From contig JAPEHQ010000006.1 in NCBI GenBank assembly GCA_027405735.1, forward strand, positions 806,001 through 870,000: a stretch of DNA of 64,000 nucleotides. Reading direction: 5' to 3'. This stretch comes from Mucor racemosus. Its lineage: Eukaryota > Mucoromycota > Mucoromycetes > Mucorales > Mucoraceae. Shown here piece after piece: positions 33,684 to 45,474 of the stretch. The translations under genes and the position numbers were made by a program. The notes beneath the pieces were generated by a model. The model was not told the origin of the DNA. It did not search any database and was given only the letters and a program-made list of their open reading frames with translations. How positions within the stretch are numbered: the stretch's first letter is position 1; every line of letters starts with the position of its first letter.

Positions 33684-34133
33684 ATGTCCAATATTGAAGA
33701 GCTCAACGTCCCTTTTGGTTTGTCTAAACAGCATTTAAATATTTGTTGAATATTAATGCATTTTGTTTATTTTTAGATCCGTTTGCCGATGATGATAATG
33801 ATAGAACGCAAGAGGCCAATAACAATATCCGTAAGTCGATGATAAAAAGAAATTAAGATCCTTTTTTTTTAACAACATGCAACAGATTTGCGGATTCAAC
33901 AACGAAACGGTAAAAAGACATTGACCACTCTTCAAGGACTTCCAAAAGAATATGACGCTAAAAAAATTCTTAAAACCTTCAAGAAGGTATTTGCTTGCAG
34001 TGGCAAAATCTTCCCTGACGAAGACTTGGGTGATATTCTTCAACTTTCCGGTGATCAGCGATTAAAGATTGCAGAATTCTTGGTGAATGAGAAGATTGCT
34101 AAAAAAATAGATATCAAAGTTCATGGCTTCTAA
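33684..34133 (+). CDS. SUI1: Translation initiation factor eIF1 (SUI1), 111 aa
   Basis: There are three exons, 33684-33717, 33777-33830 and 33886-34133 (336 nt in frame). The protein has the eIF1 pattern: an N-terminal acidic start with DPFADDDND, the core IHLRIQQRNGKKTLTTLQGL (with the Arg-Asn-Gly-Lys-Lys loop that sits near the P site), then KKVFACSG, GDILQLSGDQR and the terminal KVHGF. The factor keeps the 40S scanning complex open and enforces AUG selection. Length matches the family exactly. Confidence 0.97.
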
Positions 34134-35333
34134 TAAATAAAACAACTGTGAGAAAAATTTCTTGAGTTATTGCTAATGCAAATCTTTCTTAAAATATACG
34201 TGTTACTATGATTTTTACATGTATGTTGATTGGATTGTATTTAAATCTCGTTTTATTATCTCTCCATGTTGGTGACACAAATGTAGGGAAGTATACGGAA
34301 TATCAATAAAAAATGATACAATATAAAACCTAACCCTGGAATAATTTTTTTCCCTGGATAACCAAACGGTTTCAAAACGAGGCTAATAATAGTTTCTTGA
34401 CAATTGATATTAGCCTCCGTGATTGATCTCGGAAAATGAAGCAGCAAGGGGGGGGGGGATTTGCTTGAACAAAAAAATAACAAATTTGGAGCTTTGGTTT
34501 ATCAGGTTCCATTAATGCATTAATAAAAAAAAAAATACAAAAATACCGTCAAGATGTTAAACTTTAATGGTGCTTTTTTTGTTTGTATATTAAGCATCCT
34601 TTCATGCAATGAAAATTCCTTAAAGATTGCTTATTGTGCAATAAAATCACGCAAAAATCGAAACAGAAATAATTATTGCATTTTTTGAAACCCCGTGAGA
34701 GCGTTCAAAGGCATTTGTGATATTTTACTTTTTTTTGGTCAAAAAGTACCACTTCAAGTAGCCATAACTAATTCAAAATATGCGATAAATTTGTTTCGTA
34801 AAAAACAAAAAACTTTGTTGCTTCTTGGCTTTTTAATGGTGGTTTGTATGTGTCTATAGCATGCCTACAAAATGCACGCTCCGATTTTAAAAGTTAGTTT
34901 TCCTAAATACGTCAACAAAAAGTTGTCAGATAACTCATCTCAGTTGAGAAAGCTACAAAAACTTCACGTAATCTATACAAATGTAGTATTAAAAGATGAC
35001 CCAGGAGCTAGGAAAACATTTAGTACTAGTTTTGTGCTGCTTGAAGGCTATTTATTATGCATTTACTTTGTTTCCCTTTAATTTTTTTCTTCTCCAGGCT
35101 TGAGGCGCGCTTTAAAGTTTAATTGGCAGTGTTTTTGGCCATTTCAATTGACAACGCATGAATGTTATCAAATGTAATAGATAAATTTAGATACGTAGAC
35201 GAGTTAGCTTTGTTAACTAGATAGTACTAAACTATGAATTACAGCAAATACAACATTATAGAATGCCAATTTCATGGTAATGATAATTTATCAGATGTTT
35301 GATCGCGTAAAATTACAAGCTTTATTATTATGG
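34134..35333. other. Convergent intergenic region, no gene seen
   Basis: 1.2 kb between two convergent genes. It has a run of about ten G at 34,449-34,458 and AT-rich sequence with no frame I would call a gene. A 69-codon frame at 34,872-35,081 has no recognisable homology and no intron-exon support. Confidence 0.4.
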
Positions 35334-36083
35334 TTATGTGGGGCAACAAAAAAAGTTTGCAGAAATCAGTTCCAATTGATTTTCCTTCTCAAAACTGCGA
35401 ATATCAAATTTACGGCGTTGCTCTCTTTGTTCATGTTCCATAACCTTAAATTCTTGCTTACCATTGGATTGTTGATAGAGTAAAAATGTATAACGATGTG
35501 TACCAGAGTTTTCTCCAGGACCAGGACCAATATAAGGAGTATGCTGATTATCAGCCTCAATTAAGCTATTACTCACATCTGAACCTGATTGTGTGTGGTG
35601 GGAATAATGAGAAATACATCAATGTGCGTGTGTGTGTATGTGTGTGTAGTACCTGAAATATTGGTCACTACCCAATGACGCCAAGGACCAAATTTTTTAT
35701 CTTGTACGGAGGGAGCATCTGGATCAGTCTATTAAGTTGATTACTTTTAATGACCAAATATATCTTATTTGTTTATTGTTTTTACCATCACGAGAGTATA
35801 GAATGCAGACTCATCAGGAGCCACAAAGAAAACATTGGGTACCTCATTAGCTTCTTGAGGAGTCAAATTATTTCCAAGAGCTACATCTTTGCTACTCTTT
35901 GAATAATCAATTTTTAACAGTGTGGATGGAGAAATATCACTAGAAATAACTTTGAATTTTTATATGCTGATAAATAAAAGGTGATTCCATATTTGATCAA
36001 TAAGTAAAGTATATACCATCTGGGATAAGTCCAACTTTTCCCAATGAACTGTTAATGGTGGTATCTGCTGTAATAATACTCAT
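35334..36083 (-). CDS. Phosphatidylethanolamine-binding protein (PEBP) family, 185 aa
   Basis: There are four exons: 36083-36017, 35949-35786, 35728-35653 and 35584-35334 (558 nt in frame, GT..AG introns). An earlier acceptor at about 35,964 would give a stop, so the one at 35,950 is used. Motifs: VFFVAPDESAFYTLVM, then DPDAPS (about 79-84), HWVVTNI (about 95) and the ligand-pocket stretch YIGPGPGENSGTHRYTFLLY (about 119-138). This is the typical PEBP fold. In yeast the relatives (Tfs1) inhibit carboxypeptidase Y and Ras-GAP; the role here is not known. No signal peptide is seen. It is divergent from the Rab5 gene, 248 bp between start codons. Confidence 0.92.
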
Positions 36084-36331
36084 GAGTGAAGAAAATCAAA
36101 ATGGAAAAGAAAAAAGATGCTTGAACAAAGTATTCCTTTTTATGCAAAAAGTAGGCTTTTAGTCACAGATTGTGCTTGGTTTCCATGTTGGGTAAACCTC
36201 TTTTTTTTTACATCATGATACTAATTACTACGCACACAGATGTATCAAGAAAAGACTTGGCCCTGACTCCTTCTTTTTCTTTTTTATTTTCTTTCTTTCT
36301 TTTTCATTTTTTCTTTTACACTTTATTTTAG
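36084..36331. promoter_or_regulatory. Shared divergent promoter, PEBP and Rab5 genes
   Basis: 248 bp between start codons. The Rab5 side has a 60-bp T/C-rich tract (36,270-36,330), as common just before start sites of fungal housekeeping genes. No specific factor site is claimed. Confidence 0.45.
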
Positions 36332-37210
36332 ATGAGTAAAAAACCTTTACAAATGTCAACTCAAATTCCTTCAGTTAAATTAGTACTATTAGGTAATAAT
36401 ATTTGTGATTGTGTTACATTCGGGAAATACTAAAAACCAAGGAAAATTTGTTTTTAGGAGAATCCTCCGTAGGTAAATCTAGTATTGTTACTCGATATGC
36501 CACAGATACATTTATAGAAGGAAGAGATGCTACTATTGGGGGTAATTTTCATTATTCTCATTGGCAACATATATAATACTGATTCTCATTTTAGCTGCGT
36601 TCCTGACCAAGGTTTGCTCCACGGAAGATCGTGAAATCAAATTTGAGATTTGGGATACAGCAGGTCAAGAAAGATTTCATTCACTCGCACCAATGTATTA
36701 TAGAAACGCTTTAGCAGCCATTGTTGTGTTTGATGTTACAAAACATGTAAGTGGTTTTTTTTTTTAGGATCACAAGATGAATGTTTTATTCCAACATATT
36801 ACATGAATAGACCTCATTTAGTCGAGCACAAGCATGGGTAAAAGAACTTTTACGTCAAGCCAACCCTAATTTAACCATAGCTTTTGTTGGAAATAAAATC
36901 GACACTGAAGAAAAATATCGAGAAGTTTCAAAAGAAGAAGGAAATTCGTATGCTTCAGAGTTTGATCTTTTGTATTTCGAGACGAGTGCTCGTGTAGGCA
37001 CAAATATCCATCATGTGTTTACCGAAATTGGTAAATGAGCTGATCCATTTAACACATATTTAGTATACTTACTCAGCTTTCTTTGTCATGTATGTAGCAA
37101 ACCATGTTCCTTTAGATCAGGTGCAAGTTTCATCCACGGCAAACAGTAAAAATATTATGAATATATACAAGCAGCAAAAAGATAACCAAAAGGACGGATG
37201 TGCCTGTTAG
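36332..37210 (+). CDS. Rab5-type small GTPase (Vps21/Ypt5 family), 209 aa
   Basis: There are five exons: 36332-36392, 36458-36541, 36595-36746, 36811-37030 and 37098-37210 (630 nt in frame). The P-loop is GESSVGKS (residues 21-28), the effector region DATIGAAFLT, switch II WDTAGQE (68-74, Gln retained), then NKID (127-130) and ETSA (156-159). The C-terminus is Cys-Ala-Cys, a double geranylgeranylation signal. TIGAAF and the C-terminal form point to the Rab5 subfamily and not Rab7 or Rab1. The family controls fusion of early endosomes and vacuolar sorting. It is intact with normal length. Confidence 0.95.
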
Positions 37211-40200
37211 AAAGTTTAAATATAATGCATACACACATACCATCTTTTTTGACAGTTTTATGTTTTTAGTTACTATTAAAATAAACAGTAGTTAATGATC
37301 ATAAATCATAAATATTTGTAAACATTATTCTATGAAATGTTTATCAAATTATTACGCCGTTTAATCGATACTTTACGCATATTACTATTACATTTGAAAT
37401 TATAGGAACATATCCTTTTTTCTTACAAAACACATCTTTTTTATAGCTGAAAATACAATTTGACAACTATATACACTTTTTATGGATACTGCCTACGCTG
37501 CTTTATGAATGGAACAATTTGAAGCTAATCCATCATTATTGGGGCTGTTACTTTGGTTTTGCCTCGAAAACCCTTCCCATTAATAAAGTACCTTGTTTTC
37601 ATTAATCATGCTTAATTTTACAGAATAAGCTTTGCTTATTATTATTTAGACAAAATAGGCTTAAAAAAAAGGTGTGCTCCGCACAGGACCCGATTAATTG
37701 AACCTGTCAGAAATACTTTTGAAAAGCTTTACTATTGTTTTAATCACCAGAAACCGGCGCCAAATGCTATAGGTATCCAAAATATTTGGTACACTATGTA
37801 TCGCTCTTGATATATTGCCTAACTTAGGGAATGTATTTCTAGATGAAATAAGTACTTTACATTATTTTACGGCCTGATTAAGAAACAAAGCACAATGAAT
37901 TCAATGCAAAAATGCAAAAACTCAAACTTTGAGGATTTTCCCTCAGCCTTAAATTCCATATTAAATTGATCTAATGTACCAAAAATATTTCACAATATAT
38001 GAAAAGCATGTGCCAATTTTTTTTTTGTTTCAATTCCAATAAGTTTGTGCCTAAACACCCTGTTTTACAAGCAGTGCCTCCTTTTGTGCTTAAATGTTTT
38101 AGCGAATTATAACCCAAAAAGTAGCACAAAATTGCTCAGAATAAGTTCCAATAAACTGCAGAAGCATCTATCAATGATCCTATCTTATTCTTAGACATTT
38201 TTACGAAAATAAAAAAACCAATGATTTCGACCAATTTTCCATGAGGGATACCTCATGGAAAATCAAGAAAATCAGTTGTTGCGATTTTTCTCCCAAAAAT
38301 TAACATTTTTTACTAAGGTAAACTATAACACAAAATGCTTATAGAAACTATATCCTTTGTTTTTAAGCTCTAGATTGAGTGTTACTTATTTTAAAAATAG
38401 AGTTTTGTGACAAAAACCAATTTTAGGTTTTTCGTAGTTGACGTTTCACAGAGGCATTTGATGCGTGTAATATTAATATTTTCTGATAGAAAATCAAAAT
38501 ATGTACCGAAAAGCTTAAAACCTCAAAGCAATCCAAATACTGTTTTCCCCATCGAAATGTCGAAAAACAATTTTTTGATGTCGAACAGTTCCAGAATGAA
38601 TCAATTCAAAAGTATGTGGTTAAAGGTCCGATATACTCAAAAAGCAGCTTAGGCTATTTTTCGATGAATTTTGATCCTTTTTGAGGTATTCAAATGATTG
38701 TAATGCGCCCAAAACAGAAGGCTTTTTGAATTGGTAAACTTCTGAACATTTTCTAACATATACTGAATTATTTTGTTTTGTTTATTTAAATATTGATTAT
38801 GGAAAATATTGCACGTTCCGATTATAAAGTTTTGAACCCATTTAACAGACATTAAAAAGCAAAGTAATCAATCAAGCAGATGCTTAATAGATCTTTTTTA
38901 ATTTGGAAATACATATAATAGCCATATTAATATTGTATTTAAAGAATTCCTTCTGTACATACACTACTGTATAAAAAAGGTGTGTATATAAGCAATTTCT
39001 AGAAAAAAGTTCCAAATGGTTGGATTATGTATTCTTTAAACATATATAAGTTAATTTTGCTCATATATATTATTAATGTTTTTATATACCGTATATATAT
39101 CGCCAACTTGAAAATACTTTATTATTTCTATAATATTTATACATCGCTTGATGAATATTGATTATGACGCTCTTCGAAACTGCAACGCATTGTACATCTT
39201 GGACTTGAAAGTAAAGTGGGATGTGTGAAGAAGAGGGGAATCCAGAGTGTATGTGCAGCCCTGTCCATTCTCCAGTTCCTCTATATTGAGCTTTTTGTAC
39301 AGAAAAATAGTACCAGTGGAGACCAATCCATAGTGGCGCTTACTGAATAGGTGATAATAGTTTCCCACCTCTAAATTCAAGAGTTGCCAACTGTTGGTTT
39401 CTGATCAAGATATGAAATGGCCATTTTGAAGGCGACTATCCGCATTTCCTTGAAACTGAGTGATTTTTTAAAAAAGCGCGTTGTGTTTCCCTGTGAGACC
39501 CCTTTCCATTCAAAGATTAAAGTAAATATAATGATATATAATTAAATTATAACGTTAAAAGCGGAAAAAATTATGAAAATATTGTATTTAGCATCCACTA
39601 GCAAGCTGTTGGTTGTCCAAATAAATTCTTTGGGCAACATTGGTTTTGAAATTATTTTTGAAGCCTTTACAGCAAAATACTTTAGATTAATTACTAATAC
39701 TGAACACAAAACACTAAACAAGCATTTGGGTTTGAATGATATCACTTTATTTAATTATTGATAGTAAATGCAGTTATGTTTTAAATGTGAATATGAAATA
39801 CGGACACAACAATTCATTTATAATTATCGGTTGAACAGGCATATTTAAAGCGTATAAAGTCAAATCATTTAGTATCACAATACTAGGAAAGGTCTTGAAT
39901 TCTTTTTCTATTGATCAATTCATTTTTTACTATGATTTCAGATATTTATTGACATTTCAAAGTGCATACACAATTTGGTGGTGGTTGTATTTTTGAATCC
40001 AGATACGGTCAATTAAACAGAGGTTTTTGTACATTTACAATATTTGTCAGAATTATCAGCTTAGAGGAAAGTAACCTACAAGGCGCGGAAATAAAGCTCC
40101 TTGAATGATTGTGTGGCCTTACTCCGCAGTTTTTATTGACTCAGTAGACAAAAACACATTTAAGGCAATATTCGTATACATCTACCCTTTGATCCCTGGA

Positions 40201-40387
40201 TTTCATCTGCTACTTTCAATTTGAGAGAAATTAATCTTGATATTTTGTATGCATGTGTTTTATTTATGATATAATAAAATAGAATTAATTCAAAAATGGG
40301 CACTGAAATGTATAAATCACTAGTATTATGATGGGATTGTCCTCTTATAGATGTAAATATATATATATATATAAAAGGTGTATTTTC
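37211..40387. other. Gene-poor stretch, no supported gene
   Basis: 3.2 kb of AT-rich sequence with short chance frames only. A minus-strand frame at 39,162-39,380 (72 codons, GC-richer than its surroundings) may be a worn gene fragment, but I do not recognise it. (TA)n occurs at about 40,355-40,370. Confidence 0.45.
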
Positions 40388-41278
40388 TTACAACTTGTTG
40401 GATGCTTCGATATCCCCTTTTTCTGTTTGACTACTTAAACTAGAATTATCTGTAGGTAATTGAGCAGGAGCATTGTGCTTTGGAAGGTAATTTCCGATAA
40501 AGAAAACGCAGTAAACGATGAAACTAAGGTAAATAACAATAGTATCAAAAACATAGAAAGCCCATTCTAATTTAGCAATAGGACCACCATAACCAGTAGC
40601 ATATTCAGCAACACGATAAATAGAACGAATGTAAATCAATGCGATTGTGACATATAGACAAAGGATCAATCTATTTTTGGCATTAGGTTGTCCTTCTACA
40701 TAATATTGATATTGAGGATTGCGTTGAACATAAAACGTGATTGCTGCAAAGCAGGCGAAAAAGAAAAGTTGAAGAGCCAAACCTACCAAAGTGATGGCAA
40801 TACCAATGTTGTTGTATGATTGAGTTGATTGTAAACCACCACCAGCTCCTTGTAGACAGAATGAAAAGATATCGCTGCTAAAGAAGAACCATGTAATAAA
40901 TTTAGGACGAAGATAGAATTTATTTGTTTCTACATTTGATAAGCGAATAATTTCACCAACTGATTTGTAATTGACCAAAGCCAACGCATTAGGTGCAAGA
41001 AGAAGGAACATGGTCATGCCAATGTATCTTCCTAAATCAGTAAAGAAATGACATAAAATACGAACTGCAAAGCCAATTACTTCCATAAGAGCAGTAAATG
41101 CTAAAATGTATAAGAATTTGGGACTTTTAGAGATGTATATACGCACAGTGAGGTAAATCGCAACTACGCCATAGAGTGCTAATGCCACAGCAGCTGGAAT
41201 TAATTCTGGAATGTAGTGAAACAATATCATTGCCTGAGACACGCCATTGTTATTCAAGAGATCATCCATAGTACCCAT
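40388..41278 (-). CDS. RTA1-like seven-helix membrane protein, 296 aa
   Basis: A single exon. I start at the ATG at 41,278 (MGTMDD) because the frame upstream begins with TTG. Seven hydrophobic segments are visible. They include one beginning about residue 20, the pair around LMEVIGFAVRI and MTMFLLLAPNALALVNY, a segment near SDIFSFCLQGAGGG, and the last before residue 270. GxxxQ and SDIFSFCLQGxGGG are landmarks of the fungal RTA1/RTM1/Rsb1 family, plasma-membrane proteins tied to lipid transport and drug or sphingoid-base resistance. The C-terminal tail is hydrophilic and Ser/Thr/Asn-rich. Substrate is unknown. Confidence 0.87.
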   Translation of the reverse strand: MGTMDDLLNNNGVSQAMILFHYIPELIPAAVALALYGVVAIYLTVRIYISKSPKFLYILAFTALMEVIGFAVRILCHFFTDLGRYIGMTMFLLLAPNALALVNYKSVGEIIRLSNVETNKFYLRPKFITWFFFSSDIFSFCLQGAGGGLQSTQSYNNIGIAITLVGLALQLFFFACFAAITFYVQRNPQYQYYVEGQPNAKNRLILCLYVTIALIYIRSIYRVAEYATGYGGPIAKLEWAFYVFDTIVIYLSFIVYCVFFIGNYLPKHNAPAQLPTDNSSLSSQTEKGDIEASNKL

Positions 41279-43080
41279 GATGACCAAGTTCTTTCTTCTC
41301 TATTAGTGAATGGAAGGAGATAGAGGAGAAGTTTTTTTTATTTTTGAATGAAGAAAAGAAAAGATTAGATGATGAACAGTGAAAGAGTTTGCCCGATTAA
41401 ATAAAACAAATTCTGTTACACTAAATTTCGTGGAACTGGCGTTTTATGAATCTATTGATTTTTATACTATACATGTCTATTATCAGGAACCTTTGATATA
41501 CTTTATTTGGCTATGCAGAGTTTAATTTCTCAGAGCGATAAGGAAACTCTTTGTCTTAAATGTATACGTTCTCGGATCAAAGACTGAATAGACGTATAAA
41601 AGTTGTGTCCAATGCACATGTCGTTATTTGATCATGTGGTACAATGGATTCTGGGTAACTTGTCGTTCTAGGTATACATTTCATGATATGATAACAACAA
41701 ACAGTAGTTCAAACCAAGAGAGTATAAGATCTATTAATACTTCTCATATAGTTAAATCGAATTTTACCACCATTTTCGCTTCAAATGCCAAACTCCGATG
41801 CTATTTTCTGGAAAAAAACTTTGAAATAATGAATTGATTTCATATCGACATTGCAAATAAATTAATACTCTGTAAGCTAATTGACTATATTAATTCTTGG
41901 CTTCTCTTTGATAGACTCTAACATAGAAATGAGCAAGTGATGATGTCCTTTGGAAAAATCCGATTTCTCTATTTTTACCAATTGATTGGAATTTGTGAAA
42001 CGTACCTCGCTCCGAATATCGCCCGAATCCCTTTGAATGATTGGCATATAAGGAAAGGAAAAGTGCGCCGACGGCCCGCTGTCTGATAGGTAAAAACGCT
42101 TGCTTTCTATAGTGAATTGTACCTCATGCATCGTAACTGTCTCATCTCCAATTAATAAGCCCTCAAGTCTGATTTTCACGAAAAAAGTAGTCAGAAACTA
42201 GAGTCAATTATTGCATTTATCAGCACTTTGATTGAAGAACCATATAAATGTTTGATACATACGTATGATTATATGCAGTAAACTTGGATATTTAATTTAA
42301 ATGCTACAGTAAAGCCCTACACTAATGAATTACATTTAACATGCACAATAAACCTGGCGAAAGCCTTTAAAATTTCAGTACTATAATTTTAGAGCACTTC
42401 AAGTGCATCATGTTTCATTTTTCTTACCGTTCTTTTACGTTTTATGTTTGTATAAGTCATAGGCTTCTATTGCATTCCCAAGAATTGGATGTGAGAAACG
42501 GGAGGTATTATACAGTACCCATATCTGGAATTGAGTATTTTAAAACGTAATAGTTTGATAAGGGCTTACAAAGAAATACAATTATACAATTATACAATTA
42601 TACAATTATACAAATGAACAAATAAAAAAAATATGCCCATGGTTTATAAATAATTTTCAACAGATTATAACGTGTAAATGTACAAAATTGTTTGCTAAAT
42701 ATTGTGTAAGAATTCTTTGAATTCACCGTGTAAAATATGCCAAAAATATGAAAAATGCGAAAAAAAAACATAAAGTATATATGATCAATTTGTAAGGTTT
42801 ATGTAATGTAGGCACTCAAACATACGACTAAATAAATTATAGTTACCGGCGATAGGATGCATTTTTGCATTCTTTTTATCAACAATGATTTAGAAAATGT
42901 TCAGGCTATAAGTTTTTTTTTTAAAAAAAAAATTTTTTTGATGGCAAATCATATAGATACCAGCATTTATCAGTTAAATGTTTTTGTAGCTCATCTAATT
43001 TTGAATTGATTTATACATATATATATAAATTTTCAAATAATATCTAAAACAATCCATATATGATAGATTAACAGATACGA
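41279..43080. other. Spacer with a possible small-gene remnant and microsatellite
   Basis: A minus-strand frame at 41,877-42,179 (about 100 codons from a GTG, with an internal ATG) reads like protein (GDETVTMHEVQFTIES, then SDSGPSAHFSFPYMPI) but is not recognised and may be a gene relic. An 8-bp tandem repeat (CAATTATA, about four units) is at 42,578-42,612. A T-run meets an A-run and then a T-run near 42,910-42,940. Otherwise AT-rich and featureless. Confidence 0.4.
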
Positions 43081-43938
43081 ATTTTCATTTCTCCATTTCT
43101 TTAAACTTACTATTTTAGTTTATGATTATTAGCTGTAAAAAGATTTGTTTTCAAGTATACACTAGCTACGATCAAAACTATATTTATTAGATGAAACATT
43201 AGATTATTCTTTCTTTATTTTAGTTTCTATAATATTTAAAATTTTATCACTTTTCTGGAACATTTCGTGAGTTTGTAGCCAGTTCTAGCTTTTCATTGAG
43301 TAGATATAAATATCATTGCCTTCAATTTGATCTTAGAATGCGGCTAAATAAAAATATCAGTCTCTAATATAACGACTGTTATCTACATTAAAAATATGAA
43401 TCCCTTATGTTAGCATGCGCATTCAGATAAAAGAAAGAATACCAGCTCGATAGTTTGATATGCCTTATCAAAAGGTGAATAATATCCTTGGAATATGAAA
43501 ACAAAAAGAGAGATACAACACACGTAGAAAAAGATTTTCAAGGCTTTACATTATTTAGCGCAATTAAAACCCTGCTAAATTGCTCATTTCAGCCAATGTA
43601 AAAGCAGAATTATAGTGCATGAACCATAAACCAAGCAAAATAGGGAATATTTGTTAACGTAGAAATATGCATTTTTCTACCAGAAAAACCGTCTGTCATA
43701 TCATAGATTTGTTAAAAAATTGCAAAAGCAAGCCCCCAGAACGATGCCGTAATTGAGCATAGTAAGATTGAACAGCTAAGTCTCTTATACTATGGTATAT
43801 ATCTAAGTTTTAAATAAAAATGCGTTTTTTTTTTAACTTTTATTATATTTAACCATGTACAGTCTGAAAATTCAGATTTTATAGCGGAAATTTTCGGGAC
43901 TCATTTCACCCTTACCAACACTCATGATTTTCATCAAA
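43081..43938 (+). repeat. Third arm copy, 5' part
   Basis: Matches the arm family in the same direction as 9,120-10,010 and 54,220-55,100, with numerous differences. It is nearly the mirror of 61,180-62,040 (GCATGAACCATAAACCAAGC, then TAGGGAATATTTGTTAACG). It ends at the LINE target site; the downstream half resumes at 49,484. Confidence 0.75.
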
Positions 43939-43939
43939 C

Positions 43940-45460
43940 ATGGCTCTTTCCGCTAAAGAAACTTTTTCTAATCCGAAGGATCTCATTGGTGGAAGCACCA
44001 GGGATTCCCGCCATAATCCAAACAACCAACCTCTTAATATCAGGACATATGCACAAACAGTAAAAGATCAACAGCGTGATCCCTTCCTCCTCGACTCTAC
44101 CGAGAAGAAAGATGATCGCCACAACTTGACACCAGCAGGCAAAATATTTATCGAAGCAAAGGATAAAAATTCAATTGTGATTCCATTTGCAGCTTTCAAC
44201 TCGTTGAACCTCAAAGAAAAGGCACTCAACAAATGCCTACGCGACCAATACCCGAACGGCCTTGGTATCAGAATGCGTAGAGTTGGTAAAGAACATCATT
44301 ATATCGAGCTCAATTTTGTTTCTTCCGAGGACCGTGAAGCAGCCCTCAAGAAAGAATTCAAATTGAACAACGTTAAAATACCCGTCGAGCGTACGCTTCA
44401 CAAGGACACCTCGGTAATTAGAGTGGGGATCTCTAATATTCCATATGAGGGCCCTGAATTTTTGAAGCCTCGCCTCATCGAGATCTTTCAAAAGTATGGT
44501 GAAATCCTAGAAATAGGTCTACATCACACCGTAGAAGGTAACTGGTTTGTTGGCAAAGGCTTCGTAACCCTTTGTAAGCCCAAGGACAAGGAGCATCTCT
44601 TCAAGGAATTGCAAGCACGCATTCCAGCATGGGAGGGTGCTGAGGAATTGCATCTTGTTTATACAAATATGAAACCAATCTGTAATCGTTGCCACGTCGA
44701 GAACCATGTTTTTGCTGACTGCCCGATTACTCTCCAACAGCGCAAGGCCTGCTTTATTTGCAAGAGCCTGGACCATCTCATTGCTGACTGTCCCGATAGT
44801 AACCGGAACCGCAAGAGAGCCAAGCGTGACGCTCCGCCATCCAAACAGGTTACGATAATGACCCGTGAGGCAGCTAATAAGACCGAGGAACAGGTCAAGG
44901 TTATCGTTGCCGGTGATAAGGTATCTACCATCAGTAATACAATCAACATCGATGAACCAGCCGTGGTCTCCAGTCAGGACGACGCACTTAAGTCTGAAGT
45001 TTCAACCATCAAGCCTTCCGAGACTCAGCTATCCAGTACTAACGCTGACGCAAATTCTCAAGATGAAACTGATCTTGGGGAGGACGGTTTGATCTTTGAT
45101 GAAAATGCAGGTAAGCAACAGGCAGAGATGCTTGAGGAAGGTGGTAAGGAGCCATCTACCGTTTTGGAGTTTTCTTCCCGCGAGGAAGAAGTCGTTGAAG
45201 TTCACCCTGAGGAGGATGTCATGCTGGAGGACATGGATTCCGATTCTGAGATGAACGATATGTTAATATTGCCAGAGGATTCCGTCGAGGAAGTATCTCG
45301 TAAGAGAGCCGCTAATGCAGCCGCCTTGGCGAAGAGGAAGCTACTCAGGCACAAACTTTCTACTGAAAGTGACAAATTACATAGTCTTAAGCACACTAAG
45401 GGATCTAATAAAAAGGGTAGCTTTAAAAGCTCTCCCAGATCCGCAACCAATTTACAATAA
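43940..45460 (+). CDS. LINE ORF1, RNA-binding nucleocapsid-like protein, 506 aa
   Basis: An N-terminal low-complexity region is followed by an RRM-like segment (about 155-225; VIRVGISNIPYEG, then FQKYGEILEIGLH, then GKGFVTL). Next come two CCHC knuckles of form CX2CX4HX4C (CNRCHVENHVFADC at about 248 and CFICKSLDHLIADC at about 271) and a basic patch. The C-terminus is acidic and ends in a basic tail. Such ORF1 proteins coat the element RNA. The stop is 14 nt before the ORF2 ATG, in a different frame. Confidence 0.88.
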   Translation: MALSAKETFSNPKDLIGGSTRDSRHNPNNQPLNIRTYAQTVKDQQRDPFLLDSTEKKDDRHNLTPAGKIFIEAKDKNSIVIPFAAFNSLNLKEKALNKCLRDQYPNGLGIRMRRVGKEHHYIELNFVSSEDREAALKKEFKLNNVKIPVERTLHKDTSVIRVGISNIPYEGPEFLKPRLIEIFQKYGEILEIGLHHTVEGNWFVGKGFVTLCKPKDKEHLFKELQARIPAWEGAEELHLVYTNMKPICNRCHVENHVFADCPITLQQRKACFICKSLDHLIADCPDSNRNRKRAKRDAPPSKQVTIMTREAANKTEEQVKVIVAGDKVSTISNTINIDEPAVVSSQDDALKSEVSTIKPSETQLSSTNADANSQDETDLGEDGLIFDENAGKQQAEMLEEGGKEPSTVLEFSSREEEVVEVHPEEDVMLEDMDSDSEMNDMLILPEDSVEEVSRKRAANAAALAKRKLLRHKLSTESDKLHSLKHTKGSNKKGSFKSSPRSATNLQ

Positions 45461-45474
45461 AAATCGTTATTATT

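Noticed and set aside
42578..42612. CRISPR-like short repeats
   Set aside because: Contiguous 8-bp microsatellite without spacers, in a eukaryotic genome.
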